DNA of 64,000 bases, taken from positions 43,473 to 107,472 of the forward strand of contig JAFQDM010000014.1 in NCBI GenBank assembly GCA_017416065.1, read 5' to 3'. The stretch comes from Ruminococcus sp. GTDB taxonomy: Bacteria > Bacillota > Clostridia > Oscillospirales > Acutalibacteraceae. Both the position numbers and the translations under genes were made by a program. How positions within the stretch are numbered: the stretch's first letter is position 1; each line of letters begins with the position of its first letter. This document shows, piece after piece, positions 8,616 to 17,424 of this stretch. The notes under the pieces are model-generated. The model saw only the letters and a program-made list of their open reading frames with translations, was not told where the DNA came from and did no database searches.

Positions 8616-9950
8616 TCAGCCCTGCTTTTTCTCTATATTTTTCTTTGCGGGAGAAAACTTAACCTGTCCCGTTTTGTCAAAGCCTGACCCGTGGCAGGGA
8701 CATTCCCAGGTATTCTCGTCCGGATTTTTCTGTAATCTGCAGCCAAGGTGAGGACATTTTCTCTCTTTTTTGCTCACAAGACCCGATATAAGATGATAAG
8801 CTGAGCTGCCTGCATCCAACAAAAAGCCGCCTGCTCCTGCCCTTATATTCATTCTTGCAGGGGTATACAGCTTTTCGTACTCGTTCTTCCTGCCGCAGAT
8901 CATATCTGCAATCAGCTCGCTTGCCACCATGCTTAAGCTCATACCCCATTTGTTGAATCCCGTAGCAACAAAAAACCGCGGAGAAAACCTGCTGTATCTG
9001 CCTATAAAGGGCAGGCCGTCGTGAGTGATGCAGTCCTGGTTTGACCAGCTCCCCAGAATCTCTGCCCCCTCAAAATTCTCACTTGCAAAGTCTTTGAGCC
9101 TGCAAAGGCACCCGCCCTTTGTGTTCTTCCCTGTGCGGTGCTTCTCTCCGCCCAGGATTATTCCTCCGTCAAAGCTTCGCAAAGAATGACCGTCATCAAT
9201 TCCCAGATACATTCCGTCAAGCTTTGTTTGGGAGCTGAGTGCAAGGGCATAAGATCTCTCCTGATGCTGTCTGAGGAAGTAAAATCCCGGAATATTTATT
9301 ATGGGGTAATGGGTAGCACACACAATGTACTGAGTCCGCACCTCTCCGCTTTGGGTCAATACCTTGCCGTCTTCTATACGGGTTACGGGGGTTTTCTCAT
9401 ATATTTTCAGATTTTTTGCAAGTGCCTTTGCAAATTTCAGAGGATGAAACTGTGCCTGATCCTCAAACCTGAGGGCGCCCCGTATGCCAAACGGCAGAGA
9501 GGTGTCCTTTGTATATCTGCACTTTGCACCTGCGTTTGTAGCACTTAAGGTTTCCTGCAATAAATTGTAGACATTGCTTCGGCTGTAAACGTAGGAGGGC
9601 AAGCGCTTAAAATCACAGTCTATGCCATAAGCCTTTATGATCTCCTCATACCTGTCTATGGCTTTTTGATTACTCTCATAATAAAGCCTTGCCTGAGTTT
9701 TTCCTATCTGCCTGCTTATTCTGTTGTAAATGAGTCCGTGCTGAGAGGTTATCTTTGCCGTGGTGCGTGCCGTTGCTCCCGAGCAAACCCTGTCTGCCTC
9801 CAGCACCACAACGGAAAAGCCCCTGCTCTGAAGCTCACGGGCAATAAGCACTCCTGCAAGCCCTGCACCTATAACCGTGCAGTCCGCAACCTCCAGACCC
9901 TGCAGACTTTCTCTCTTTTCAAACGTAACATCCTCCCAAATTGTGCTCAA
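8616..9950 (-). CDS. FAD-dependent oxidoreductase with C-terminal Rieske [2Fe-2S] domain
   Basis: About 444 residues. The N-terminal Rossmann motif GAGLAGVLIARELQ binds FAD in a DadA/glycine-oxidase type (DAO) fold; a second family motif is FVATGFNKWGMSLS near 330. The C-terminus is a Rieske domain with CPHLGC and WECPCHGSGF, giving the two Cys/His pairs for a [2Fe-2S] cluster. The architecture matches YhfW-like proteins of Firmicutes; the substrate is unknown. A TTG start at 9950 is chosen over an upstream GTG at 9959 because GAGGTGA is then correctly spaced as ribosome site. Divergent from lepA. Confidence 0.85.
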   Translation of the reverse strand: MSTIWEDVTFEKRESLQGLEVADCTVIGAGLAGVLIARELQSRGFSVVVLEADRVCSGATARTTAKITSQHGLIYNRISRQIGKTQARLYYESNQKAIDRYEEIIKAYGIDCDFKRLPSYVYSRSNVYNLLQETLSATNAGAKCRYTKDTSLPFGIRGALRFEDQAQFHPLKFAKALAKNLKIYEKTPVTRIEDGKVLTQSGEVRTQYIVCATHYPIINIPGFYFLRQHQERSYALALSSQTKLDGMYLGIDDGHSLRSFDGGIILGGEKHRTGKNTKGGCLCRLKDFASENFEGAEILGSWSNQDCITHDGLPFIGRYSRFSPRFFVATGFNKWGMSLSMVASELIADMICGRKNEYEKLYTPARMNIRAGAGGFLLDAGSSAYHLISGLVSKKERKCPHLGCRLQKNPDENTWECPCHGSGFDKTGQVKFSPAKKNIEKKQG

Positions 9951-10008
9951 AATAATCACCTCGGGGATATTTTTGCCAATTCACCGCGAAAATAATCACA
10001 GCCCGGTA

Positions 10009-10037
10009 TTGTCACTAAAAAAACATTGTGGTATAAT
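10009..10037 (+). promoter_or_regulatory. Sigma-A type promoter of lepA
   Basis: TTGTCA at 10009-10014, a 17-base spacer, and TATAAT at 10032-10037 preceded by TGG (extended -10). About 25 bases of leader precede the start codon. Confidence 0.8.
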
Positions 10038-10070
10038 TAATGTGTATATTTATCTTTTGAGGTGATACTC

Positions 10071-11882
10071 TTGGCATTTGATCAGAGTAAAATTAGAAAT
10101 TTCAGCATTATCGCACACATTGACCATGGTAAATCCACTCTTGCAGACCGCATACTTGAGCACACAAGCTCCATAACCGAGCGCCAGATGCAGGACCAGA
10201 TCCTTGATGATATGGAGCTGGAGAAGGAGCGCGGAATTACCATCAAAGCAAGAGCGGTAACTCTTCAGTATAATGCAGACGACGGTGAGACCTACACCTT
10301 CAACCTTATAGACACTCCCGGACACGTGGACTTTAACTACGAAGTGTCCCGTAGCCTTGCAGCCTGCGAGGGTGCGGTGCTTGTTGTTGACGCAACTCAG
10401 GGCATTGAAGCTCAGACCCTTGCAAACACATACCTTGCCGTTGATTCAGGGCTGGAGATAGTACCCGTTGTAAACAAAATTGACCTTATAAGCGCAGACC
10501 CTGCCCGCATCAAGAACGAGATCGAGGACATCATCGGCATTCCCGCACAGGATGCCCCCGAGATCTCTGCAAAGAACGGCATCAACATCCACTCCGTTAT
10601 GGAGCGCATTGTTCAGGATGTGCCTGCTCCCGAGGGAGATATCAACGCACCTCTGAGAGCTATGATCTTTGACAGCGTATACGACAGCTACAAGGGAGTT
10701 ATCATCTACGTCCGCATAAAAGAAGGAAAAATCAGTGTCGGCGACGAATTCAAGCTTATGCAGACAGGCTCCGTGTTCTCCGTTGTAGAGCTTGGCAATA
10801 TGGGTGCCGTCTCCTCTATGCAGAAAGATACTCTCTACGCAGGCGAGGTAGGATATATCACAGCCTCCATCAAAACTCTGGGCGATGCAAAGGTTGGCGA
10901 CACGGTAACCCTTACAAAGAATCCTGCAGAGTTCCCCCTGCCCGGCTACCGTGAGATACAGTCCATGGTTTACTGCGGAATCTACCCTGCAGACGGCGCA
11001 AAGTACGGCGACCTGCGTGATGCACTTGAAAAACTCAAGCTCAACGATGCCTCCCTTACCTACGAGGCAGAGACTTCCGTTGCTTTGGGCTTCGGCTTCC
11101 GTTGCGGTTTCCTCGGACTTCTGCATATGGAGATAATCCAGGAAAGACTTGAGCGAGAATTCAACCTGGATCTTATCACCACAGCCCCCTCAGTAAGCTA
11201 CAAAATAACCCTTACCGACGGCACTCAGAAAATGATAGATAACCCCACAAACTACCCCGAGCCCTCACTCATTGCTTCTGCAGAGGAGCCCTTCACAAAT
11301 GCTCACATCTACGCCCCCTCAGAATACGTAGGCAATATTATGGAGCTGTGTCAGGAGCGCCGAGGGGTATTTATAGGTATGACATACATCGACTCTGACC
11401 GTGTGGACATTCACTACGAGCTCCCCCTTGCAGAGATAGTCTACGATTTCTTTGACACACTCAAATCCAGAACCAGAGGCTATGCCTCCTTTGACTACGA
11501 GCTGAAGGAATACCGTCAGAGCCAGCTTGTAAAGCTTGACATTATGCTCAACGGCGACGTGGTGGATGCTCTCTCCTTTATCATCCACGCAGAGAAGGCT
11601 TATCCCAGAGCAAGAAAAATGGCAGAAAAGCTCAAGGAGAAGATCCCCAGACAGCTCTTTGAGGTGCCCATTCAGGCCTGCATCGGCGGCAAGATCATTG
11701 CAAGAGAAACCGTTAAGGCTATGCGCAAGGACGTTCTTGCCAAGTGCTACGGCGGTGACATCACCCGTAAGAAAAAGCTGCTTGAAAAGCAGAAAGAGGG
11801 TAAAAAGCGTATGCGTCAGCTGGGTACTGTTGAGGTGCCCCAGGAGGCGTTTATGGCTGTGCTCAAGCTTGATACAGACTAA
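10071..11882 (+). CDS. lepA: Elongation factor 4 (LepA), ribosome-associated GTPase
   Basis: 603 residues, the normal LepA length. G1 AHIDHGKST, the switch region RGITIKA, G3 DTPGH and G4 NKID are followed by domain II, the EF-G-like domains III and V, and the LepA-specific C-terminal domain ([16 protein letters not shown]). It acts on stalled or assembling ribosomes. A TTG start at 10071 is preferred: GAGGTGA lies five bases upstream, and the in-frame GTG at 10062 is part of that ribosome site. Own promoter upstream and a strong terminator downstream. Confidence 0.96.
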   Translation: MAFDQSKIRNFSIIAHIDHGKSTLADRILEHTSSITERQMQDQILDDMELEKERGITIKARAVTLQYNADDGETYTFNLIDTPGHVDFNYEVSRSLAACEGAVLVVDATQGIEAQTLANTYLAVDSGLEIVPVVNKIDLISADPARIKNEIEDIIGIPAQDAPEISAKNGINIHSVMERIVQDVPAPEGDINAPLRAMIFDSVYDSYKGVIIYVRIKEGKISVGDEFKLMQTGSVFSVVELGNMGAVSSMQKDTLYAGEVGYITASIKTLGDAKVGDTVTLTKNPAEFPLPGYREIQSMVYCGIYPADGAKYGDLRDALEKLKLNDASLTYEAETSVALGFGFRCGFLGLLHMEIIQERLEREFNLDLITTAPSVSYKITLTDGTQKMIDNPTNYPEPSLIASAEEPFTNAHIYAPSEYVGNIMELCQERRGVFIGMTYIDSDRVDIHYELPLAEIVYDFFDTLKSRTRGYASFDYELKEYRQSQLVKLDIMLNGDVVDALSFIIHAEKAYPRARKMAEKLKEKIPRQLFEVPIQACIGGKIIARETVKAMRKDVLAKCYGGDITRKKKLLEKQKEGKKRMRQLGTVEVPQEAFMAVLKLDTD

Positions 11883-11905
11883 AAAATTTAATGATCAATA
11901 CACAA

Positions 11906-11941
11906 AAAAGCCGGCTCACACCAAAATGTGAACCGGCTTTA
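11906..11941. terminator. lepA terminator; first copy of a 36-bp duplicated hairpin
   Basis: AAAGCCGGCTCACA pairs with TGTGAACCGGCTTT (one A.C mismatch) around a CCAAAA loop, followed by AATTTT. The same 36 bases occur in the same orientation at 12737-12772. The stop codon of the XRE gene on the minus strand lies in its right edge. Confidence 0.9.
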
Positions 11942-12187
11942 ATTTTGCACTTCTAAACCTAAAAAGAACTCGTCATAGGAGCAATTATAGATCTTGCGTA
12001 ATGTAACAATAACGCTTGCTCTTATATTAAGCTCTCCTGCTTCGTATTTTGCATAAGTTGATCTTCCTATATCACAGCCATTGCGTTGTAACTCTGCACA
12101 CAGCTTTTCCTGAGACAGACCGGAGACATCTCTTAATCTCCTGAGATTGTCCCCCATATTCAAATCCCGTCTTATTTTTTGTTCCAT
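11939..12187 (-). CDS. Small XRE-family helix-turn-helix regulator
   Basis: 82 residues. The HTH_XRE core is visible: NLRRLRDVSGLSQEKLCAEL, then STYAKYEAGELNIRASVIVTLRKIY, ending in a short YDEFFLGL tail as in single-domain Cro/cI-type repressors. ATG at 12187 is chosen because GGAGGAG lies four bases upstream; no good ribosome site supports longer versions. It is transcribed divergently from the SLOG gene, and repeated TATACTGG motifs lie between them, so it probably represses that promoter and its own (inference). Its stop codon overlaps the lepA terminator. A+T-richer than lepA. Confidence 0.85.
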   Translation of the reverse strand: MEQKIRRDLNMGDNLRRLRDVSGLSQEKLCAELQRNGCDIGRSTYAKYEAGELNIRASVIVTLRKIYNCSYDEFFLGLEVQN

Positions 12188-12198
12188 AAGACTCCTCC

Positions 12199-12281
12199 GT
12201 ATAGCATTGACCAGTATTGGTTGCAATTTCTTATATTTTATGCTATACTGGGATAAAATATTGTCCGCTATACTGGTCAAT
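12199..12281. promoter_or_regulatory. Divergent promoter/operator region of the XRE-SLOG cassette
   Basis: ATTGACCAGTAT (12206-12217) and ATACTGGTCAAT (12270-12281) are perfect 12-base inverted repeats, and a third half-like copy TATACTGGG lies at 12244-12252. A plus-strand promoter fits TTGCAA (12221-12226), a 17-base spacer and TATACT (12244-12249); its -10 overlaps the middle copy. This layout suggests repressor operators for the XRE protein. Confidence 0.6.
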
Positions 12282-12294
12282 TGCAGATGAGTCT

Positions 12295-12732
12295 GTGTCT
12301 ATTTGTACATTTTTCGGTCATCGTGATGCTCCAAGTGAAATAGAACCTTTAATTAAAATTGCCATCTCAAACTTAATAGATGCACATAACGTTTCAGAAT
12401 TTCTCGTTGGTAATAACGGAAGCTTTGATCTTATGGTTATTCGTTGCCTTAAAAAACTCATTCCTTTATATCCCCATATAAAAGTAAAAATTGTTCTTGC
12501 ATATATACCAACAGAAGATAAAAACTTTCCTTTTGACACTCTTTATCCTGAAGGATTAGAATTGTCTCCAAAAAAATTTGCAATCTCAAAGCGCAATTAT
12601 TGGATGCTTAATAAAGCTGCACATGTTATAACCTTTGTCTCGAAGCCATACGGTGGTGCCGCTAAGTTTTCAGCTATAGCAGTGCAAAAAAGAAAAAACG
12701 TCATTAATTTATATAATATTTATCTAAAATAA
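12295..12732 (+). CDS. SLOG-fold protein of the CTFFGHRD family
   Basis: About 145 residues. The N-terminal CTFFGHRDAP, the central FLVGNNGSFDLMV, and ISKRNYWMLNKAAHVITF followed by YGGAAKF are recognisable hallmarks of a widespread Firmicute protein family in the SLOG (LOG/DprA-like Rossmann) superfamily, whose members bind nucleotides or nucleotide-derived ligands. No enzymatic role is established for this group. The GTG at 12295 is chosen because homologues begin just before CTFFGHR; longer readings back to a TTG at 12217 would run through the promoter and operators. It forms a cassette with the divergent XRE gene, bounded by duplicated terminators, and is A+T-richer than its neighbours. 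Confidence 0.75.
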   Translation: MSICTFFGHRDAPSEIEPLIKIAISNLIDAHNVSEFLVGNNGSFDLMVIRCLKKLIPLYPHIKVKIVLAYIPTEDKNFPFDTLYPEGLELSPKKFAISKRNYWMLNKAAHVITFVSKPYGGAAKFSAIAVQKRKNVINLYNIYLK

Positions 12733-12736
12733 CGCC

Positions 12737-12772
12737 AAAAGCCGGCTCACACCAAAATGTGAACCGGCTTTA
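12737..12772. terminator. Terminator of the SLOG gene; second copy of the 36-bp hairpin
   Basis: Base-for-base identical to 11906-11941 and in the same orientation, followed by GTTTT. It serves the SLOG gene and, in the other direction, gtrA. The pair brackets the cassette at 11942-12736. Confidence 0.9.
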
Positions 12773-12784
12773 GTTTTATAACCT

Positions 12785-13240
12785 TTATTTTTTATTTTTG
12801 AACACAAAGAGCTTGCTTAAGACGTAGTTGAGGATCACAACCACAACGCTCACAATCACCTTTGCCACCATTCCCTCGATGCCGAATATGGACTGGTTAA
12901 GACCTATAAGCATCAAAAGAGGAACTCCTACCCACTCGAGCACACCCGTTGCAAGACGGGAACCGACAAAGGATGCCATCTCTTTAAAGATTACATCTGA
13001 TTTAAAGCTTTTGCTCTCAAATACCCAGAGCTTGTTGGTGATAAACGCAAACAAAACCGCGCATATCCAGCTGAGTACGTTTGCCACAGAGGAGAGCACT
13101 ATGCTGTTTGCAATGATGATGCCGAATATGACCTCAAACAATGCGTAACTGCCCCAGCTTACCAGAGTTGTCAGCACGCCGAAGATCAGGTACATTATAA
13201 TTTCCTTGTATTTCAGAAAAAGTCCTTTGAGTTTTTCCAT
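12785..13240 (-). CDS. GtrA-family membrane protein (putative lipid-linked sugar flippase)
   Basis: 151 residues with four hydrophobic helices (about 17-40, 45-68, 92-115 and 122-143) and the GtrA end motif YVLSKLFVF. GtrA/GtcA proteins are thought to move undecaprenyl-phosphate-linked sugars across the membrane. It lies three bases after the GT2 gene, which makes such lipid-linked sugars, and near the yfhO-type transferase gene: the three parts of a known envelope-glycosylation scheme. Probably the second gene of a two-gene operon. Confidence 0.88.
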   Translation of the reverse strand: MEKLKGLFLKYKEIIMYLIFGVLTTLVSWGSYALFEVIFGIIIANSIVLSSVANVLSWICAVLFAFITNKLWVFESKSFKSDVIFKEMASFVGSRLATGVLEWVGVPLLMLIGLNQSIFGIEGMVAKVIVSVVVVILNYVLSKLFVFKNKK

Positions 13241-13243
13241 GGG

Positions 13244-14188
13244 TTACTTCTCTGCTTTCTCTATATTTTTAACCTTGGCGATGTATATGGGGCGTCTCTT
13301 TGTTTCTATGAACACTCTGCCCAGGTACTCACCTATAATACCGATGGAAAGTTCTATGATACCGCCGATGAGAAGCTCAACGCATACGGTGGTTGCATAG
13401 CCTGAGCCGATCTCTCCCGTTACAATTGCTTTGATGGCAATGTACAGCATTCCAATGCCTGAAATAATAAACATTATCACACCCAGTACAAATATAAACT
13501 TAAGGGGAGATACGGAGAATGAGGTTATTCCGTCAATTGCATAGCGAAACAATCCCCAGAAGTTCCAACTTGAAGTGCCGATGGTACGCTCCACATTCTC
13601 ATACGGTATCCATTTTGTATCAAAGCCTACCCAGCAGAAGATTCCCTTTGAAAACCTCTGCACCTCTGACATAGACAGGATGGCATCCACCATCTGCTTT
13701 GTCATCACGCGGAAGTCTACTGCACCGTATGGCATCTTTACGGAAGACATAGAGTTCTGCATCTTAAAGAAGAGCTTTGAGAATCCGCGACGGAGAAAGC
13801 CGTCCTTTCTTTCTTTTTCTTCTCTGTAAAGAGCACAGCAGTCGTGACCCTCTTCTATGCCCTTAAGCATCTGCGGGAACATTGCAGGAGGGTGCTGCAG
13901 GTCTGCGTCCATAACTATCACAAGGTCTGCACTTGCGTGCTCAAGACCTGCATACATGGCGGCTTCCTTGCCGAAGTTTCTGGAAAATGAAATATACTTT
14001 ACATTGTCAAACTCTTTTGCAAGCTTGATCATTGTAAGCAAGGTTTTGTCCTTACTGCCGTCATTCACCAATATATAACGGAAGCTGTACTCGGGCAGTG
14101 TAGCAATAACCTCGTTTGTAACCCTGATAAATTCTGGAAGCACCTCTTCCTCGTTGTAGCAAGGAACTATGATATCTACTGTTTTCAT
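13244..14188 (-). CDS. GT2 glycosyltransferase making polyprenyl-phosphate sugar (CsbB/GtrB type)
   Basis: 314 residues. GT-A fold with IIVPCYNEEEVLPEF at the start, LVNDGSKD, ISFSRNFGKEAAMYAGL and VMDADLQHPP (DxD metal site), then two C-terminal TM helices (about 230-255 and 266-292), the layout of DPM1-like and GtrB-like enzymes. It would transfer a sugar from a nucleotide donor to undecaprenyl phosphate at the cytoplasmic face. Co-transcribed with the GtrA gene. B. subtilis CsbB is a functional precedent; the sugar is not predictable here. Confidence 0.9.
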   Translation of the reverse strand: MKTVDIIVPCYNEEEVLPEFIRVTNEVIATLPEYSFRYILVNDGSKDKTLLTMIKLAKEFDNVKYISFSRNFGKEAAMYAGLEHASADLVIVMDADLQHPPAMFPQMLKGIEEGHDCCALYREEKERKDGFLRRGFSKLFFKMQNSMSSVKMPYGAVDFRVMTKQMVDAILSMSEVQRFSKGIFCWVGFDTKWIPYENVERTIGTSSWNFWGLFRYAIDGITSFSVSPLKFIFVLGVIMFIISGIGMLYIAIKAIVTGEIGSGYATTVCVELLIGGIIELSIGIIGEYLGRVFIETKRRPIYIAKVKNIEKAEK

Positions 14189-14246
14189 TCAAAAATCACC
14201 TCTTGAACTAATTACACCTGTAAAATGAACAAAGTTATACAAATGC

Positions 14247-14275
14247 ATTATATCATTAAGCATTTAAAAAGTCTA
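14247..14275 (-). promoter_or_regulatory. Promoter of the GT2-gtrA operon
   Basis: On the minus strand TAGACT (14275-14270), 17 bases, TATAAT (14252-14247). Leader of about 50 bases to the GT2 start. Confidence 0.55.
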
Positions 14276-14319
14276 CAGAAAATCACTATAAACATATTTT
14301 ATCTTTTTTTATAAAACGG

Positions 14320-14348
14320 TTTACCTTTGACAGCAATGGTGGTATAAT
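14320..14348 (+). promoter_or_regulatory. Promoter of the yfhO-like gene
   Basis: TTTACC (14320-14325), 17 bases, TATAAT (14343-14348) preceded by TGG, an extended -10. Divergent from the GT2 promoter 70 bases away. Confidence 0.65.
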
Positions 14349-14411
14349 TAGTATGTATATCTATGTGCAAGCCTCACGCTTGCAAAACACCATCTTTTGG
14401 GAGGTTATTTT

Positions 14412-17384
14412 ATGACATTTGCAAAAAAGACCAAAATCCCGAAAGCCAAAACTCTGCGTGAAGCAGGCAAACCCACATTTCTCAGCAAAAATAAGTATAT
14501 TCTTCTTTCTTTTCTTTTACCCTTTGCGCTGATGACGGTGGCCTATGCCTGGGCAGACGTGGCGCCCTTCGGAATTCTGAACACTATGGTGGAATCCATC
14601 GGTTTTCATCTGCACAAGATTTTTCCCTTTATTGGAAAAAACGCTGCTCCGAATATGGCAACCCCCTGGGGTTCAAAGCAGATACTTGTTGTAGACCTTT
14701 GGCATCAGTATTATCCCTTCCTTGTAGACCTGCAGGATAAGCTTCAATCAGGAGGCTCCCTGTTCTGGTCCTGGGCGGTGGGTATGGGCTCAAACTTCAT
14801 AGCCATGATGTCTTACTATCTGCTCAGCCCCCTTAACTTCCTGTCTGTGTTTGTGCCTACAGAGGCCCTGGTAGGTTATCTTGCGGTCATCACCGTTATC
14901 AAGATTGCCCTTGCAGGAATGTTCACCGCCATATGCTTCAGGATAATTTTCAAGAAGAACGATCTGTCTTTGGTGTTCTTCTCCGTTATGTACTCCCTGT
15001 GCTCCTTCTGTATGGGCTACTATTGGTGTACCATCTGGCTTGACTCCTTTGCAATGCTTCCCCTTGTGGTTGCGGGCACGGTTTGTCTGCTCAGAGACGG
15101 AAAGTATAAGCTTTTCATCATCTCTCTTGCATTGGCAGTAGCTTTTAACTACTACATCGGACTTTTTATCTGTGCGGCTGTGCTTCTTACAGCTATAGGC
15201 TACACCGCCTCCTGCTGGAAAAGCTTCAGAAAATCCTGCAAGGATCTGCTGCGCACGGTTATCTGCTCCGTAACCTCTTTGCTGCTGACGGCACCAATCA
15301 CCATTCCTGCCTTTCTGGCACTTCAGAATTGCTACAAATCCACAAGCGGAATGCCTACAAAGTTTGACATAAACATTGGTACAGACAACTTTGAGGGCAC
15401 CATGGATGCTGTGGTTAAGATCTTCAGCAACTTTATCTCCTTCCTCAGTCCTACATCAAAGGAGGGACTTCCCAACGTAAGCTGCGGAATTCTCTGCCTT
15501 GTGCTTTTAGCGGTGTTCTTCTGCATAAAGAAGGTAAGGCTGGGAGAAAAGATATTCTGCATCACAACCCTGCTTTTCCTTGTGGCAAGCTTTATCTTCC
15601 GCCATCTTGATTACATCTGGCACGGCTTCCACTATCCCAATATGCTCCCCTACAGATTCAGCTTCCTTGTAAGCTTTTTGCTGATCTATATGTCATTCAG
15701 GGCGTTTATGTTCATAAGCGAGGCATCATATCTTGATATTGTGATCGGCGGACTTATCTATTCCCTGTTCGTGCTTCTGCATTTTCTCAGAACAGAAGAA
15801 GACCTGAACAAAGGTGCCGCCATTGCATCTGCAATACTCGGTGCAGTTATGTTTGTTCTCTTACTGCTTTATTCCCTCAAGGTTATGCCCAAGCGAGCTC
15901 TGGCAATTATCCTCTGCCTGCTTGTAACAGGTGAAATGTGTGCAACCGCTATTATCGGCGTTAAAACCGTCAGCACCACAACCACATCCGGCTATCCCAG
16001 AGAAGCAAAGAACGTAAGCCGCATTCTCAATCATATTGACCTTTGGTCGGAGAAGGAAGCTCCTGACATCTTCCGCACAGAGACTACCTCCACCCAGACT
16101 CTTAACGACGGTGCTCTTAACGGCTACAAGGGAATTTCCGTCTTCAACTCCATGGCTAACGTGAGCATCACAAAATTTACGGAGTTTATCGGCTGTGCAG
16201 GCTGGAAGGCTGGCAACCGCTACACCTACTATGAAAGCTCACCCGTTACAAACACAATTCTCAACCTACGCTACCTCATTGCCCGTGACGGCAAAAGCTA
16301 CACAGGCAAGTATATGGAGGAGGTAGACCGTTCAAACAACGTAGTTCTTTATGAAAACACACAGTACGTTAACATGGGATTTTTGACAGAAAATCTGCTT
16401 TCAACATTTACTGTTACAGACTCTACCTACAACCCCTTTGAAAATCAGATCAACTTCTGGAAGCTTGCAACAGGCATTGAGGAGCCTCTCTACACACAGC
16501 TTACGGTTAAGGACGTTGGTCATTCAAGTGACGACCTGCTCTCTTACACCAAAACCTCTGAGGGGGTTTACACCTTCTCTCCCAAGGATACCACCTCTGC
16601 AAAGCACATCAAGTTCAACTTCTATCCTGAGGAAGACTCTATGCTCTATGCTTACTTCTACGTAAGCGGTGCTCAGGATAAGGGTAATATTTACATCGAT
16701 GATGCAAGCCGCAACACAATAAACGTAAAACAACCCTACATTTCTGCAATCGGAAACAGAAAAGAGGGCGACAAGGTATCTCTTTACTGCAGCCTTGACC
16801 CCAAGAAGACCTCCTCCGTGCGAGCATTCTGCTATGCACTGAACGAGGATGTGTATGAGGCAGGCATTAAGAAATTCAGAGAAGGCGCTCTGCAGACCAC
16901 AAAGGCTACGGATACTGTTCTTGAAGGCACAATAAACGCCGAAAAGGACAGCTTGCTGTACACCTCAATTCCCTATGAAAAGGGCTGGAGCGTTACCGTA
17001 GACGGCAAACCCGCTGAGGTTGTGGCTGTGGGAGATGCCATGTGCGCAGTAAATGTTACAAAGGGTACCCACACCATCCGCTTCAGCTATGTGCCTGACG
17101 GATTCATGCTTGGAACAGTGGCATTTATCTCAGCCGCATTACTCTTTGCATTTATGTGTGTATGCACTTCCAACAAATTCCGCACAAAGGCTTTTGCAAA
17201 GCCCGTAGCCTGGGTATTTGATCCCAATGTTCCTGAGAGAATCAGAAAAAATAAACTTGAAGAAGAGGAAGAATCAGAAGAAACAACTCCTGATTCCGAT
17301 ATGGATTCCAACTCAGAACCCAATACTTCTGAAGAAGCTCCCATTACCAAAGAAGAAACAGAAGATATAACAGAAAACGAATAA
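14412..17384 (+). CDS. YfhO-family polytopic membrane glycosyltransferase
   Basis: 990 residues. After a basic N-terminus come a dozen or more hydrophobic segments to about residue 510, then a large extracytoplasmic domain (about 520-890), a last TM (VAFISAALLFAFMCVC) and an acidic Glu/Ser/Thr-rich tail. GT-C-like YfhO proteins transfer sugars from polyprenyl-phosphate donors to envelope polymers; in B. subtilis YfhO works with CsbB and GtcA on lipoteichoic acid. Here the CsbB-like and GtrA-like genes are divergent neighbours, supporting the same role. ATG at 14412 follows GGGAGG; the TTG at 14397 is part of that ribosome site. The acceptor is unknown. Confidence 0.88.
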   Translation: MTFAKKTKIPKAKTLREAGKPTFLSKNKYILLSFLLPFALMTVAYAWADVAPFGILNTMVESIGFHLHKIFPFIGKNAAPNMATPWGSKQILVVDLWHQYYPFLVDLQDKLQSGGSLFWSWAVGMGSNFIAMMSYYLLSPLNFLSVFVPTEALVGYLAVITVIKIALAGMFTAICFRIIFKKNDLSLVFFSVMYSLCSFCMGYYWCTIWLDSFAMLPLVVAGTVCLLRDGKYKLFIISLALAVAFNYYIGLFICAAVLLTAIGYTASCWKSFRKSCKDLLRTVICSVTSLLLTAPITIPAFLALQNCYKSTSGMPTKFDINIGTDNFEGTMDAVVKIFSNFISFLSPTSKEGLPNVSCGILCLVLLAVFFCIKKVRLGEKIFCITTLLFLVASFIFRHLDYIWHGFHYPNMLPYRFSFLVSFLLIYMSFRAFMFISEASYLDIVIGGLIYSLFVLLHFLRTEEDLNKGAAIASAILGAVMFVLLLLYSLKVMPKRALAIILCLLVTGEMCATAIIGVKTVSTTTTSGYPREAKNVSRILNHIDLWSEKEAPDIFRTETTSTQTLNDGALNGYKGISVFNSMANVSITKFTEFIGCAGWKAGNRYTYYESSPVTNTILNLRYLIARDGKSYTGKYMEEVDRSNNVVLYENTQYVNMGFLTENLLSTFTVTDSTYNPFENQINFWKLATGIEEPLYTQLTVKDVGHSSDDLLSYTKTSEGVYTFSPKDTTSAKHIKFNFYPEEDSMLYAYFYVSGAQDKGNIYIDDASRNTINVKQPYISAIGNRKEGDKVSLYCSLDPKKTSSVRAFCYALNEDVYEAGIKKFREGALQTTKATDTVLEGTINAEKDSLLYTSIPYEKGWSVTVDGKPAEVVAVGDAMCAVNVTKGTHTIRFSYVPDGFMLGTVAFISAALLFAFMCVCTSNKFRTKAFAKPVAWVFDPNVPERIRKNKLEEEEESEETTPDSDMDSNSEPNTSEEAPITKEETEDITENE

Positions 17385-17391
17385 TATAAAG

Positions 17392-17424
17392 AAAGTGAGC
17401 AGAGTAGATTCTGCTCACTTTTTA
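17392..17424 (+). terminator. Terminator of the yfhO-like gene
   Basis: AAAGTGAGCAGA (17392-17403) pairs perfectly with TCTGCTCACTTT (17410-17421), with a T-rich tail. It also abuts the stop of the RHH gene on the other strand. Confidence 0.85.

Noticed and set aside
10446-11126. 226-codon minus-strand frame in lepA
   Set aside because: Antisense shadow of lepA; amino-acid composition is unlike a real protein.
12217-12294. N-terminal extension of the first SLOG protein from a TTG
   Set aside because: It runs through the inverted operator repeats and the promoter; homologues start just before CTFFGHR.
14327-14348. TTGACA at 14327 as the -35 of the yfhO-like gene
   Set aside because: The spacing to TATAAT is only 10 bases; TTTACC at 14320 has the proper 17.
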